The notes: a model not told the origin generated them from the sequence alone. Positions 26,873-36,579 are shown, counted from the stretch's first letter. The stretch: DNA of 64,000 nucleotides from Actinomyces qiguomingii (GCF_004102025.1 NZ_CP025228.1:3534001-3598000); one strand, 5' to 3'. Translations and numbers: made by a program.

Positions 26873-27409
26873 TCAGCGGAGGCTGCCGTCGTTGGACACC
26901 AGGATCATGATGAATTCGACCAACTTCCAGATGCCGTTGACGATCAGCGCCAGCCACGCCAGCAGCATCGCCACCCCAAATCCGGCCGCACCGGCATCGC
27001 TGACATCACCGGTGGAGGTGTCAATGGTTCCCGCAATCGAAGCGAATCCGATGATGAACAGCACAATAGTAGCGCCTACAAGGCACAGGTGGATGATGCC
27101 GTTGCGGGTCTGGCCGCGGTAGAAGTTGTGGACTCCGAACTCACCCAAGAAGAAGGCCAGCAGCGCCGCCGCCACCTTCGACTTGGGCTCGACGTATCCG
27201 CCCTGACCGTAGGGGTTGCCGTATGCCGGCGCACCATAGCCGGGCTGGCTGTTGCTGTAAGCCTGCTGCTGCCCGCCGTAGGCGGGAGGCTGCCCAACCG
27301 GCTGGCCGTACCCGGCACCTGCGGGCTGGTCGTACCCGCCACCTGCGGGCTGGTTGTAGCCCGCAGACTGGGAATCAGCGGGGTCGGGGGTCACGGGGTT
27401 CTGGGCCAT
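26873..27409 (-). CDS. TM2-domain membrane protein with Gly/Pro/Gln/Tyr-rich N-terminus
   Basis: 178 residues from the ATG at 27409 (GGAG eight nt upstream). Residues about 1-75 are low-complexity with GYNQPAGGGYDQPAGAGYGQ-type repeats. Then KSKVAAALLAFFLGEFGVHNFYRGQ begins the TM2 domain (two helices joined by a short turn), and a second hydrophobic pair follows (FGVAMLLAWLALIVNGIWKL). TM2 proteins are small inner-membrane proteins of unknown role. The repetitive tail resembles those of the LppM-like proteins at 43-45 kb, but here it is N-terminal. Confidence 0.85.
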   Translation of the reverse strand: MAQNPVTPDPADSQSAGYNQPAGGGYDQPAGAGYGQPVGQPPAYGGQQQAYSNSQPGYGAPAYGNPYGQGGYVEPKSKVAAALLAFFLGEFGVHNFYRGQTRNGIIHLCLVGATIVLFIIGFASIAGTIDTSTGDVSDAGAAGFGVAMLLAWLALIVNGIWKLVEFIMILVSNDGSLR

Positions 27410-27613
27410 GAGTGGGTCTCCAATGCGCATGTCGATGGGGCTCCGCGGCGCGGACACGCCCCACACCGGGAGTTCGGTTCTGTGCCAGCCTCTCGCATGA
27501 CGGCACGCCGATGCAAGGCAGCCGGCACGACTGTGGGTTTATTAATCCTTCGATACGCACGGCACGCCGTTGAAAGTGCCTCGTATCACACGACATTGGG
27601 GCAGTATCAACCC

Positions 27614-29032
27614 ATGAGAACCATCGACGTCGCTCCACTCCCACTGTCGGACCTCGAGAGCCACCTGGATGAGGTCGCCACGCGACGCCTGCGCGACGGC
27701 GTCGCCGCCGCTCGCACTCTCCTTGAGGGCCGAACCGTATGGACCGTGACGCCCACATCCGCCGCGGCGTCGGGCCCGGCGGAGATCGTGGCCCCGCTGG
27801 TGGGGTACGCACGAGACATCGGCGTGGACGCCCGTTGGCTGGTGCTGGACGCCCCGCGGGAGTTCACCACCATCGCCGCCCGCCTGCACGCCGGCATTCA
27901 CGGCGATCGCGGCGACGGCGGCAAGCTCGCGGACAAGCAGCGCGACATCTATGAGCACGTACTCGCCTCCAATGCGGAGAACGTGGTCGACGACATCCGC
28001 GAAGGCGATGTGGTTATCCTGCACGACCCGCCCACCGCCGGACTGGCCAAGGCGCTGAAGGCGGCCGGCGCCACCGTCATCTGGCGCTGCCACCTGGGGG
28101 CCCAGGACACCGGCGACACCGGCCAGCGAGCCTGGGCGTTCCTGGATCGCTACCTGGAGGAGGTCGACCTCGTCGTCGTCTCCCGCCCGAACTACCGGCC
28201 GCCCTTTGTGGAGCCCGAGCGGTGCGCGGTAATCGCCCCGTCCATCAACCCCGACTCTCCCAAGAACCGGGTGCTGGACCTGGACGAGGCCTGGTCGGTG
28301 GCGAGGCTGGCCGGCGTATTCGACGGCGAATCCCCCTTCGAGGCGGTCGCCTTCGTTCACGAGGACGGGCGCCCCGATGCGATCAGGCAGCTGCCGTCAC
28401 TGGCTGGCGCCGGTTTGCCGGTTCCGCAGGGCGTGCGCGTGATCGCCCAGGTCTCCCGCTGGGACCGACTCAAGGGCGGCAAGGAACTCGTCGACGCCTT
28501 CGCCGACAATATTGCGATGCTACCGCCCGACGCGCATCTGCTGCTGGTGGGCCCCGATCCGGATCCGGACCGCGACGCCGAGTCCGCAGCCGTGCTGGGC
28601 GAGGTGCTGGACCGGTGGGATCTGCTGCCGGAGTCGGTGGCGGCGCGGGTGCATATCGCCGCCGTACCCATGCATGACCGGGAGGTGAACGCCACCGTAG
28701 TCAATGCGGTGCAGCGCGTGGCCGACGTCGTCACGCAGCGCTCCCAGGTGGAAGCCTTCGGGCTGCCGGTCGCCGAGGCGATGTGGAAGAAGGCGCCCGT
28801 GGTCGCCTCGGCCGTGGGTGGCATTCAGGATCAGATTGACGACGGCGTGGACGGCGTGCTGGTGGACCCCGCCGACGGCGCGGCCTGGGCGCAGGCCGTG
28901 GCCGACGTCCTGCGCTTCCCGGAACGGGCGGGAGAGATGGGGCTGGCTGCGCACGAGTCGGTGCGCCGGGAGTTCCTGCCCGACCGTCACCTACTGGATC
29001 TGGTTGACACCATCGCGCGCGCCCTGGACTGA
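27614..29032 (+). CDS. treT: TreT-like trehalose synthase (GT4 glycosyltransferase)
   Basis: 472 residues. Blocks seen are DIREGDVVILHDPPTAGLAKAL, WRCHLGAQDTGD, YLEEVDLVVVSRPNY, the donor-site region VRVIAQVSRWDRLKGGKELV, and VTQRSQVEAFGLPVAEAMWK with the E-x7-E motif of retaining GT-B enzymes. Close in layout to trehalose glycosyltransferring synthase, which joins NDP-glucose and glucose. It could be another GT4 trehalose or glucosylglycerate-type enzyme. No other trehalose genes are nearby. Start chosen at MRTIDVAPLPL; the ribosome site is weak. Confidence 0.8.
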   Translation: MRTIDVAPLPLSDLESHLDEVATRRLRDGVAAARTLLEGRTVWTVTPTSAAASGPAEIVAPLVGYARDIGVDARWLVLDAPREFTTIAARLHAGIHGDRGDGGKLADKQRDIYEHVLASNAENVVDDIREGDVVILHDPPTAGLAKALKAAGATVIWRCHLGAQDTGDTGQRAWAFLDRYLEEVDLVVVSRPNYRPPFVEPERCAVIAPSINPDSPKNRVLDLDEAWSVARLAGVFDGESPFEAVAFVHEDGRPDAIRQLPSLAGAGLPVPQGVRVIAQVSRWDRLKGGKELVDAFADNIAMLPPDAHLLLVGPDPDPDRDAESAAVLGEVLDRWDLLPESVAARVHIAAVPMHDREVNATVVNAVQRVADVVTQRSQVEAFGLPVAEAMWKKAPVVASAVGGIQDQIDDGVDGVLVDPADGAAWAQAVADVLRFPERAGEMGLAAHESVRREFLPDRHLLDLVDTIARALD

Positions 29033-29055
29033 ACGGCTGTCGAGCAACTACAAGG

Positions 29056-29089
29056 TTTTCCACAGATTTTGTCCACAGCTTTGTGCACA
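29056..29089 (+). promoter_or_regulatory. Cluster of three DnaA-box-like nonamers
   Basis: TTTTCCACA (29056), TTGTCCACA (29069) and TTGTGCACA (29081), all on one strand with starts 13 and 12 bp apart. A perfect TTATCCACA lies at 29394. The remainder of the gap 29090-29485 shows no gene. Confidence 0.55.
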
Positions 29090-29485
29090 GATCCGGGGAC
29101 CATGGAAATGACGCCCCTCGCCCTGTGGGCTCCAACCCGAGGGCGGTCACCGGACCCTTAACCACCGCACCTTCGACGCCGGCCGGACCTCCTCATAGCT
29201 CATTACCCCAGCCCCATCCACACCGTCAAATCGCTGCAATCGTGCCGTTTTGTAACGGCGGGCTAAGCAGTGAGCTGCCAGCAGATCCAAGCGAACACAC
29301 ACTTTCCCCGCCCCCGGGGAGGGCTCCGTGACGGCACCGCAACCTCCCGCACAACCCTGCGGTGCGGTCGCCGCAACCTGGGGATACAAGAAGTTATCCA
29401 CAGGCAATGGGGATGAAAGCGAGATTGCACAGCCGCGTTATCCCAGGCGCGCGCACGCACCCCATGTGCTACCGGCTGACACCCC

Positions 29486-30316
29486 CTACAGCGAGCGGAC
29501 AGCGGAGTCGAGAACCATGGCGGCGGCGCCCAGCGCCGCCGCAGTGCCGCAGTTCTGGGACAACCTGACCGTCACCGGGCGCGTGGACTGTGCCGCATAA
29601 CGCAGCCGTACCGCCCCCTCCACGGCCGGCAGGTACACCGCGCCGGCCACGGCGGCACTGGGACCGGTGAGAATGACCGCATCATTGTCCAGAACATTGA
29701 CTACCGACCGGATCGCGGCGGCCAGAGCACGGGCCGATTCGTCCAGCAGGCGGTGGGCGGACGCATTGCCAAGACGCGCACACCGGGCCACCGCTGAGAA
29801 ATCCGCCTCCACCGATCCGCGGCCACCGACCCGTTCACCCAGACCGGCGGGTTGCGCAATGCCCGGATCGGCCAACGCCCGCTGCACAACCGCCCGCGGC
29901 CCGGCGACCGCCTCCACGCAGCCGCGGGCGCCGCAGGAGCAGACGGGGCCGTCAAGGTCCACGCACACATGTCCGAGTTCTCCGGCGTTGGCGGAGGTAC
30001 CGCGCTGCAGTCGGCCGCCCACCAGCAGCCCCCCGCCAATGCCGGCACCCAGGTACACCACCAGCGCGTCATCCGCTCTTCCATTCGAGGCGACCCACCA
30101 TTCAGCCAGCGCCGCCGCGGTCGCATCATTGTCCATCAGTATGGGCATCTCGGTCGCCCGCTCCAGCGCGGCCCGCAGACCGTCGTCGCCCGGCGCTAAA
30201 TCGAGGTCGTGCGCGGCGCGGTTAGCCGGACCCGCCAGCACGACGCCGGCTCCCGCCAACCTGCCTGTGTCTATACCGGTGCCGTCAACTATCTCCGCAA
30301 TGGCCTGCGGCAGCAC
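29486..30316 (-). CDS. ROK-family protein lacking its N-terminal part
   Basis: 276 residues from a GTG. It retains MPILMDNDATAAALAEWW, VVYLGAGIGGGLLVGGRLQRG, ANAGELGHVCVDLDGPVCSC and GARGCVEAVAG (the zinc-binding CxCGxxGCxE loop of ROK proteins) and the C-terminal lobe. The first phosphate-binding segment (DxGGTxxR) and any DNA-binding domain, about 70-120 residues, are absent, and the sequence directly upstream is purQ. I infer a 5' truncation, so activity as kinase or repressor is doubtful. It begins about 25 nt after purQ and is probably cotranscribed with it. Confidence 0.75.
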   Translation of the reverse strand: MLPQAIAEIVDGTGIDTGRLAGAGVVLAGPANRAAHDLDLAPGDDGLRAALERATEMPILMDNDATAAALAEWWVASNGRADDALVVYLGAGIGGGLLVGGRLQRGTSANAGELGHVCVDLDGPVCSCGARGCVEAVAGPRAVVQRALADPGIAQPAGLGERVGGRGSVEADFSAVARCARLGNASAHRLLDESARALAAAIRSVVNVLDNDAVILTGPSAAVAGAVYLPAVEGAVRLRYAAQSTRPVTVRLSQNCGTAAALGAAAMVLDSAVRSL

Positions 30317-30341
30317 GCCAACCAGAGCCTCCCGCCCCGGT

Positions 30342-31037
30342 TCAGGCCCCCACCAGTGCGCTGATGGCGGACTGGAACAGGCGCAGGCCGTCCACGCCCT
30401 GCCGCGCTCCGGTCGGCGAGTCCGGGCCGAAGCCGGGTTCGACCGCGTGCTCGGGATGCGGCATCAGGCCCACGACGTTGCCGCGTGCGTTACGTACGCC
30501 GGCGATGTCGCGCGCGGAGCCGTTGGGGTTGTCCAGGTAGCGGAAGACGACAAGCCCCTCACCCTCCAGGCGGTCCAGCTCGTCGGGGGAGGCGATGAAG
30601 TTACCCTCGCCGTTCTTCAACGGGACGATGATCTCCTCACCGTCCTCGAACAGGTTGGTCCAGGCGGTGGTGGTGGACTCCACGCGCAGGCGCTGCTCGC
30701 GGCAAATGAACTTCTGGTGGTCGTTGCGGATGAGCGCGCCGGGCAGCAGATGCGCCTCGGTGAGGATCTGGAAGCCGTTGCAGATGCCGAGCACGGGCAT
30801 CCCCCTCTCCGCGGCCGCAATGACCTGGTCCATTACGGGGGCGAAGCGGGCGATTGCGCCGCAGCGCAGATAATCGCCGTAGGAGAAGCCACCCGGAACC
30901 ACCACGGCGTCAACGCCGTGCAGTTCAGCGTCCTTATGCCACAGGGTTACCGGCTCGGCCCCGGCGAGACGAACCGCGCGGGCAGCGTCTACATCGTCGA
31001 GCGTGCCGGGGAAGGTGATAACACCGATGCGAGTCAC
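30342..31037 (-). CDS. purQ: Phosphoribosylformylglycinamidine synthase, glutaminase subunit
   Basis: 231 residues from a GTG directly after the purS stop. Class I glutamine amidotransferase: nucleophile Cys in [13 protein letters not shown], and the His and Glu of the triad in [11 protein letters not shown]. Supplies ammonia from glutamine to PurL in the presence of PurS. Start choice is fixed by the family N-terminus ([16 protein letters not shown]). Confidence 0.97.
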   Translation of the reverse strand: MTRIGVITFPGTLDDVDAARAVRLAGAEPVTLWHKDAELHGVDAVVVPGGFSYGDYLRCGAIARFAPVMDQVIAAAERGMPVLGICNGFQILTEAHLLPGALIRNDHQKFICREQRLRVESTTTAWTNLFEDGEEIIVPLKNGEGNFIASPDELDRLEGEGLVVFRYLDNPNGSARDIAGVRNARGNVVGLMPHPEHAVEPGFGPDSPTGARQGVDGLRLFQSAISALVGA

Positions 31038-31325
31038 TCAGGCCTCCTCGCAGTCCGGGTCGGCGGCCGCGGCGGCGGCCGTATCGGCGGTGACGGAGAC
31101 GACGTCCTCAATGATCGGGTTGGACAGGAGCGTCTCGGCGGCCTCGGCGGCGGCCGCCAGGTGGGCGTCGGTGACGGGGCCATCGACGGTCAGCTCAAAG
31201 CGGCGCCCCTGGCGCACGCCAGTGAACTGGTCGAATCCCAGCCGTGGGAGGTTGCCCATCACGGCCTTTCCCTGCGGGTCAAGGATCTCGGGCTTGGGCA
31301 TGACCTCAACGACGATGCGTCCCAT
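31038..31325 (-). CDS. purS: Phosphoribosylformylglycinamidine synthase, PurS subunit
   Basis: 95 residues, slightly longer than usual because of an Ala-rich acidic tail (AAAAADPDCEEA). MGRIVVEVMPKPEILDPQGKAV and GFDQFTGVRQGRRFELTVDG are PurS signatures. It bridges PurL and PurQ. Stop codon abuts the purQ GTG. Confidence 0.96.
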   Translation of the reverse strand: MGRIVVEVMPKPEILDPQGKAVMGNLPRLGFDQFTGVRQGRRFELTVDGPVTDAHLAAAAEAAETLLSNPIIEDVVSVTADTAAAAAADPDCEEA

Positions 31326-31785
31326 CGGTCCTCCTGGATGCGGTCGGGCGGGAACGGGTCCGCGCCCAGCCTACCGGCCCGTCCCTCCTCCCGAAACCGG
31401 CACCAGCAACATGCCCGAGCCGGCAAATAACGCATCGAAGCCGGCACAAGTAACCCCGGCTTGTGCATTTGCGGGCGTACTGGCGGGGTTAGCGGTGAGG
31501 TGCTCGATGCGGTGTACGACCTTGGTGCCTGGCGCACGCCCCCGGGGTGGTCGCGGAACACGCCAGCACCGTCATCCCGCTGGTGGCTACGGTGGCACAA
31601 CCCCGGGGTGATCGTGGAACACGCCAGGGTGGTGCAGTGTTTGCCCAAGCCCGCGCAGCACACGAAGCAGCCTTTGCGTCACGTACCGTCCCCTCCCCCG
31701 CCCCGGCGCACGCTCATTTGCAGCGAACTAACAGCGAATCAGCGAAATAACGCGGAAAACCCACTACCTGGTCAACGGCACAATC
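31326..31785. other. Gap with a duplicated GC-rich segment, no gene recognised
   Basis: CCCCGGGGTG(G/A)TCG(C/T)GGAACAC is repeated around 31547 and 31602, each followed by GCCAG. Open frames here have no recognisable sequence or ribosome site. Confidence 0.4.
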
Positions 31786-31826
31786 GGCTCCCACGTGCGG
31801 CCGCCTCCCCGCCGCACGTGGGAGCC
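31786..31826 (-). terminator. Strong hairpin after the membrane-protein pair
   Basis: GGCTCCCACGTGCGGC (31786-31801) pairs perfectly with 31811-31826 over 16 bp with a 9-nt loop. It is about 190 nt past the stop of the gene at 32017-32895 and upstream of purS, so it should separate purC-side transcription from purSQ. Confidence 0.7.
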
Positions 31827-32016
31827 AACCAACCCATTCCGACCCAAAACCAAGAACACTGAAATACCAGGCAAAAGTCACCCACCGCCACAACAAAGAA
31901 GAAAATGAGCGTGCGCCGACCCGAGGAACACCCGATCATGCCTCCCCGGTAATGGCGGTGTAGCGGCTGAGCGTGCACCGACCCGGGAAACACCCACCCA
32001 GCCGAAGCCTCAGGCC

Positions 32017-32895
32017 TCAGATCGTGCCAAGCCAGTCGCCGGCCAGGCGGACGGCAAGAATGCCGCCGACCACCAGCGCCAATGTGCCCAGCAGCCACTC
32101 GGACCCCAGCACGAGCGCAAGAACCGCGCACACCACCGCTGCGGCGAGCATAAACCCGCCTACGGCACCGGCCACACCGGCCGGGGCGTGCACCGACTGA
32201 TCCACAGTGGAGGTGCCCATAACCGGTTTGGGGCCGGAGTCCACGCGCACATGCCCGGAACCGCCAGGCGCACCCGCGCCCCGCTGCCCCGATGGCAGCG
32301 CCGGCCCGGAGGCCACAGAGGCAGCCAGCAGGTGGTGCGGGTCGGCGGCGTCGACGGTGCCGGCGGTCAGGCCGGCGGCGGCATCCAGAATCGTGGGCTC
32401 CCACCGCTCGGCCTCGTGGCGCACGGCGGTGCCGCCGGCCCAGGCCAGGTAACCGGCGGCGGAGACCAGACCGGCGCCGCCGAGCACAACCACCAGCCAT
32501 GGTGGCAGCCACGGATGCCCCGCCTCGGCGTTGGTGGCCAGGTGCATGGCGGACCAGGTGGCCAGCGCCAGGCCGACCATGGCGAACAGGACGCCCGCCA
32601 AGCGCTGGCGCCGCACCGCCTGCGGCCAGGGGGTGCGTCCCGGTGTCCCAGAGACGGGGGGCGCCTCGGACCGGCCCACGCCCCAGTCGGTGCCGGCGTC
32701 ACGGCGGCGGGCACGGGGCGAGTCACCCGGGCCCGCCGGCGCCCCCCAGTCCACCCCGGAGTCCCCCCGCTCTTCGGAGTCCACGCGTACACGTTCTTCG
32801 CCTGCCGCGGCGTAGGCGGCGGCGCGCGCCCCGGTGCCCCAGTCCACGGGGCCGCGCTCCTCCTCGGGGCGGCGGTCGCGCATGGGCGGCGTCAT
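32017..32895 (-). CDS. Membrane protein, unknown function (Asp/Arg/Gly-rich N-terminus)
   Basis: 292 residues. Residues 1-95 are hydrophilic and repetitive (GPVDWG, GVDWGAP, GTDWGVG: a recurring VDWG motif). Four hydrophobic segments follow in two pairs: LAGVLFAMVGLALATWSAM and LVVVLGGAGLVSAAGYLAW, then VAGAVGGFMLAAAVVCAVLA and LLGTLALVVGGILAV. No enzyme motif seen. Overlaps the preceding gene by 4 nt (ATGA), so it is the last gene of the purD-purC run. Alkaline-shock or envelope-stress membrane proteins of actinobacteria are a possible comparison, but I do not recognise it. Confidence 0.7.
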   Translation of the reverse strand: MTPPMRDRRPEEERGPVDWGTGARAAAYAAAGEERVRVDSEERGDSGVDWGAPAGPGDSPRARRRDAGTDWGVGRSEAPPVSGTPGRTPWPQAVRRQRLAGVLFAMVGLALATWSAMHLATNAEAGHPWLPPWLVVVLGGAGLVSAAGYLAWAGGTAVRHEAERWEPTILDAAAGLTAGTVDAADPHHLLAASVASGPALPSGQRGAGAPGGSGHVRVDSGPKPVMGTSTVDQSVHAPAGVAGAVGGFMLAAAVVCAVLALVLGSEWLLGTLALVVGGILAVRLAGDWLGTI

Positions 32896-33506
32896 GCGAT
32901 CACCTGCCCGAGGATAGAGGCCAGCCCGAGGGCCACCAGCAGGAAGCCCAGTGTGCCGGCCAGCAGTTGGAGCACGCGGATCAGAGTCTCGCCAACGGCG
33001 GTTCCGGCCAGCAATTCGTCGGCCTTTCGGCCCGCGCCGGTAGTGGCCAGCGCGGTGGTCAGCGGCCCGGTGACGACATCGAGCGTGGTCAGCTCCCGCC
33101 GGCCGGAGGAGTCGGGAATGATCAAGTCGGTGCCGGGAACCGTGAGCGGGGCGGCATCGTCATCGAGACGACCTGAACGGGCGGGGCCGCGCTGCGGGCC
33201 GCCCCGGCGGCGAGCCAGTCGGGCCCGGTTGCGCTCCAGCCGCAACCGGGGTGCGTTGACCACCAGGGAGCGGGCCGGCACGCGCAGCAGACACAGCAGG
33301 CCCACGCCGACTATCACCAGTGCTGCCCCTCCGAGCACGGCAGACAGCCCGGGGGCGCCGAAGGCGCTGGCCGCCGCGGCCGCCAGCGCGAGCAGCAGTA
33401 CTACGCCGATGCCGACCAGAGCAATCACAAAACCCGGCCCCGGCCGGAAGCTGCGGGTCGTGCCGGGGATGTCGGCAGTGGGGTCGGGGCTCATCGGCGC
33501 GCTCAT
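32892..33506 (-). CDS. Membrane protein, Asp23/amaP-like layout, unknown function
   Basis: 204 residues. Two N-terminal hydrophobic segments ([20 protein letters not shown] and [20 protein letters not shown]), a basic cytosolic stretch ([17 protein letters not shown]), a middle region, and a C-terminal helix ([19 protein letters not shown]). This two-helix then loop arrangement recalls DUF6286/amaP-like proteins but the match is not certain. Start overlaps the purC stop (ATGA), and its stop overlaps the next gene in the same way, so all three are coupled. Confidence 0.68.
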   Translation of the reverse strand: MSAPMSPDPTADIPGTTRSFRPGPGFVIALVGIGVVLLLALAAAAASAFGAPGLSAVLGGAALVIVGVGLLCLLRVPARSLVVNAPRLRLERNRARLARRRGGPQRGPARSGRLDDDAAPLTVPGTDLIIPDSSGRRELTTLDVVTGPLTTALATTGAGRKADELLAGTAVGETLIRVLQLLAGTLGFLLVALGLASILGQVIA

Positions 33507-34459
33507 GCGGTCGGCTCCAACGGGTTGCCGGTCAGGCGCTCGTAGGCCTCTAGGTACCGCTGCCGGGTGCGCTGGATGACGGAGTCGGGGAGGGCCGGCG
33601 GGACCTGGTCGGAGCGGCGGTCCCAGCCGCAGGCGGGCGAGGTGAGCCAGTCGCGCACGTACTGCTTGTCGAAGGAGGGAGTGGGGCGTCCCGGCACCCA
33701 GGCGTCGGCGGGCCAGAAGCGGGAGGAATCGGGGGTGAGGACCTCGTCGCCCAGGGTCAGGGCGCCGGTGGCCGGGTCCTGGCCGAACTCGAACTTGGTG
33801 TCCGCCAGGATGATGCCGCGCTCGCCAGAGATGTCGGCGGCGCGGGCGTACAGGGCAAGGGTGGTCTCGCGCAGCGCCTCGGCCGCCTCGCGGCCGACCA
33901 TGTCCACCACGCGCTCGAAGGAGACGTTCTCGTCGTGCTCGCCGAGTTCGGCCTTGGCGGCGGGGGTGAAGATCGGTTCGGGCAGGCGCGAGGCCTCGGC
34001 CAGGCCCGCGGGCAGGGGCAGGCCGCACACGGTGCCGGACTCGCAATACTCGGCCAGGCCGGAGCCGGTGAGGTAGCCGCGGGCGACGCATTCAACCGGG
34101 TACATATCCAGGCGGCGGCAGATCATGGCGCGGCCGGCCACCTCCCCGGGCACGTCCAGGCTCACCAGGTGGCTCGGGACTATATCGGCCAGCTGCTTCA
34201 GCCACCACACGGACAGTGCCGTGAGCACCTTGCCCTTGTCCGGCACCGGGGTGGTAAGGATGTGGTCGTAGGCGCTGATGCGGTCGGAGGCGACCATAAG
34301 CAGCACGTCACGCCCGGCCCAGGGGCCGTCACCGGTGGGGGCGTATACGTCCCGCACCTTGCCGGAGGAGACATGCTTCCAGCCGGGCAGGGCGGGGGCC
34401 GACGGCGACTGTGCGGCTCCCGGCGGGGCGGCGGCGTCAGGGCTGCTGGTTACGCTCAT
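33503..34459 (-). CDS. purC: SAICAR synthase
   Basis: 318 residues from ATG at 34459 (AGGA upstream). [41 protein letters not shown] and [14 protein letters not shown] are the PurC signatures; Lys/Asp residues in these bind ATP and CAIR. Joins aspartate to CAIR to make SAICAR. The N-terminal 30 residues are a Pro/Ala-rich extension. It shares its stop region with the downstream membrane protein gene. Confidence 0.97.
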   Translation of the reverse strand: MSVTSSPDAAAPPGAAQSPSAPALPGWKHVSSGKVRDVYAPTGDGPWAGRDVLLMVASDRISAYDHILTTPVPDKGKVLTALSVWWLKQLADIVPSHLVSLDVPGEVAGRAMICRRLDMYPVECVARGYLTGSGLAEYCESGTVCGLPLPAGLAEASRLPEPIFTPAAKAELGEHDENVSFERVVDMVGREAAEALRETTLALYARAADISGERGIILADTKFEFGQDPATGALTLGDEVLTPDSSRFWPADAWVPGRPTPSFDKQYVRDWLTSPACGWDRRSDQVPPALPDSVIQRTRQRYLEAYERLTGNPLEPTA

Positions 34460-34590
34460 GAGCTCATCCTGCCACCGCCGAGCGCCGACGGCGATGAACA
34501 TCCCTCACGGCGACCGCATGAGCGCCTGCGGCACAACGGTCGATGGCCCATCGGCTGTGTCCGGTCACTACGGGACGCGGCGTAGAGGGG

Positions 34591-35218
34591 TCACTGCGGG
34601 CGCACCGAGCGGACGGTGGCGGTGGCCGGCCAGTACTCCATGGTGAAGGTGGCATCGGTGCCACACAGCGCACGCAGCTGCCGGTCGACGTCGGTTTTGA
34701 AGGTGATCGAGAGCTCGCTGCTCATTGTGGTGCCGTCGGGCAGGGCGATCGTGGCGTCGTCGAAACTGCCGCGCGTTCCGTAGTCGATGCGAATGCAGCG
34801 GGCCTCGGCTTCCGTACTGGTGCCCCGGACCAGGTCGGTTGCCAGCAGGGAGCCCGACCACACCGCCACCGCGCCGAACGCCAACGTGATCGTGCCCAAG
34901 ACCGCGAAGCCGGCAATAACCGGAGTGCGGCGCCCGCCGGCCAGCGCCCGGCGGGCGCCGCACAGCCGCCGCGATCACCAGGAGGAAAATCAGGAACCAG
35001 AAGGTGCAGCCGGAGGTGAACCACAAGGGGTGCAGCAGCCCTGCTGGCCCAGTGGCCGGGGCGAGCCACAGGCTCACCATGCCCGCGAACAGCACCCCCA
35101 TAACGAGGGCCACGGCGCGGCCCGCGCGCCCGGACAGCAGCGGCCCGGGTGGCGCCGGGGCCGCGGAGGCGTTGCCGCCAGTATCCGGCCGCGGGGGCTG
35201 CGGGGGCCGGATGCGCAC
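34591..35218 (-). pseudogene. Membrane protein gene between purD and purC, apparently frameshifted
   Basis: From a GTG three nt after purD the frame encodes a Pro-rich start and two hydrophobic segments (AVALVMGVLFAGMVSLWLAP, CTFWFLIFLLVIAAAV). Coding then continues in another frame: LAGGRRTPVIAGFAVLGTIT with a third helix, and an extracellular part DATIALPDGTTMSSELSITF to the end at 34591. The shift lies in the GC-rich stretch near 34930-34965 (many GGCGCC/GCCGG repeats), a typical place for a sequencing indel, so the gene may be intact in reality (about 209 residues). Function unknown. Confidence 0.6.
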
Positions 35219-35221
35219 AGC

Positions 35222-36475
35222 TCAGCGCCCGGCAGCGATGTCGGTGCGGTACTGGGCGCCGTCGAGGTGGATCTTGCCGATGGCCTCGTAGGCGCGGTCG
35301 CGGGCGTCGGCGACCGTGTCCCCCAGGGCGACCACGGACAGCACCCGCCCGCCGGAGGCGATCAGGTTGCCGTCGTCGTCGCGGGCGGTGCCGGCGTGCA
35401 GGACGTGGACGCCGTCCAGGGCCTCGGCGTCGGGGATCCCGGTGATCAGGCCGCCGGTGGTGACGGTGCCGGGGTAGCCGGGGGCGGCCAGGACGACGTC
35501 GACGGCGGCCCGCTCCGACCAGCGCGGGGCGGGGACCTCGGCCAGGCGGCCGGTGGCGGCGGCCAGCAGCAGCTGCGCCAACGGAGAGTCGAGGCGGGCC
35601 AGGACGGCCTGGGTCTCGGGGTCGCCGAAGCGGACGTTGAACTCGACCACGCGCAGGCCCTTGTCGGTCAGCGCCAGGCCGCAGTAGAGCAGGCCGATGA
35701 AGGCGGCGCCGCGGCGGGCCATCTCGTCCACCACCGGTTGGGCGACCTCGCGCAGCACCTGTTCGGTCAGGTCATCGGGCGCCCAGGTCAGCGGCGTGTA
35801 GGCGCCCATGCCGCCGGTGTTGGGGCCGACGTCGCCGTCGCCGAGCCGCTTGAAGTCCTGGGCGGGGGCGAGCGGGCGGACCGTGGCGCCGTCGCATAGG
35901 CAGAACAGGGAGACCTCGGGGCCGCCCAGGTAGTCCTCGACGACGACGGCCCCGCCCTCCTTGGCCAGGCAGGCGCGCCCGTGGGCGAGGGCGGCTTCGA
36001 GGTCTTGGGTGACCACGACGCCCTTGCCGGCGGCCAGGCCGTCATCCTTGACGACGTAGGGGGCGTCGTAGTTGCGCAGAGCGGTTTCCAGTTCGGACTC
36101 GGTGGTGCAGGTGACGGAGTCGGCGGTGGGCACGCCGGCCGAGGCCATAACCCGCTTGGCGAAGGACTTCGATCCTTCCAGGCGGGCGGCCTCGGCGCCG
36201 GGACCGAAGACCGGGATGCCGGCCTCGCGGACGGAGTCGGCGACCCCGGCGACCAGCGGCGCCTCCGGACCGACTACGACCAGGTCGGCGGCCATCTGGG
36301 TGGCCAGGTCCACCACCTCCTCCGGGGAGGTGGGGTCGATCTTGATGTTGGTGGCAATGTCGGCCGTGCCGGGGTTGCCGGGGGCGACGACGAGTTCGGT
36401 GGTGGCGGGGTCGGAAGCGAGGGCGCGGGCCAGGGCGTGCTCGCGCGCGCCGGACCCCAGCAGCAGGATCTTCAC
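35222..36475 (-). CDS. purD: Phosphoribosylamine-glycine ligase (GAR synthetase)
   Basis: 417 residues from GTG. MKILLLGSGAREHALARAL is the N-terminal PRA-binding loop; ATP-grasp core includes YVVKDDGLAAGKGVVVTQDL and VVEDYLGGPEVSLFCLCDG; then QDFKRLGDGDVGPNTGGMGA and VVEFNVRFGDPETQAVL. ATP-dependent joining of glycine to phosphoribosylamine. First gene of the leftward purD-...-purC run. Confidence 0.97.
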   Translation of the reverse strand: MKILLLGSGAREHALARALASDPATTELVVAPGNPGTADIATNIKIDPTSPEEVVDLATQMAADLVVVGPEAPLVAGVADSVREAGIPVFGPGAEAARLEGSKSFAKRVMASAGVPTADSVTCTTESELETALRNYDAPYVVKDDGLAAGKGVVVTQDLEAALAHGRACLAKEGGAVVVEDYLGGPEVSLFCLCDGATVRPLAPAQDFKRLGDGDVGPNTGGMGAYTPLTWAPDDLTEQVLREVAQPVVDEMARRGAAFIGLLYCGLALTDKGLRVVEFNVRFGDPETQAVLARLDSPLAQLLLAAATGRLAEVPAPRWSERAAVDVVLAAPGYPGTVTTGGLITGIPDAEALDGVHVLHAGTARDDDGNLIASGGRVLSVVALGDTVADARDRAYEAIGKIHLDGAQYRTDIAAGR

Positions 36476-36544
36476 GCCCCCAGCCTAGCCGTCCCGTAAC
36501 CATTCCGCCTCCGCTGCCACACTTCGCGGGCCCAGCCATATCAA

Positions 36545-36579
36545 CCGACCTCGCCGGTAACTTCGACCGACCTCGGCGG
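36545..36579 (-). repeat. 22-bp iterated intergenic repeat, locus 4 (1.6 units)
   Basis: CCGACCTCGCCGGTAACTTC and a following partial unit, a diverged copy of the units at 26757. It sits in the divergent gap between purD and the paralogue pair. Confidence 0.75.

Noticed and set aside
29056..29402. Chromosomal origin oriC
   Set aside because: No dnaA, dnaN, rpmH or parAB nearby and only four boxes.
31461..31862. 133-codon open frame in the gap left of the membrane-protein pair
   Set aside because: Runs through a duplicated GC-rich segment and a terminator hairpin; no ribosome site or motif.
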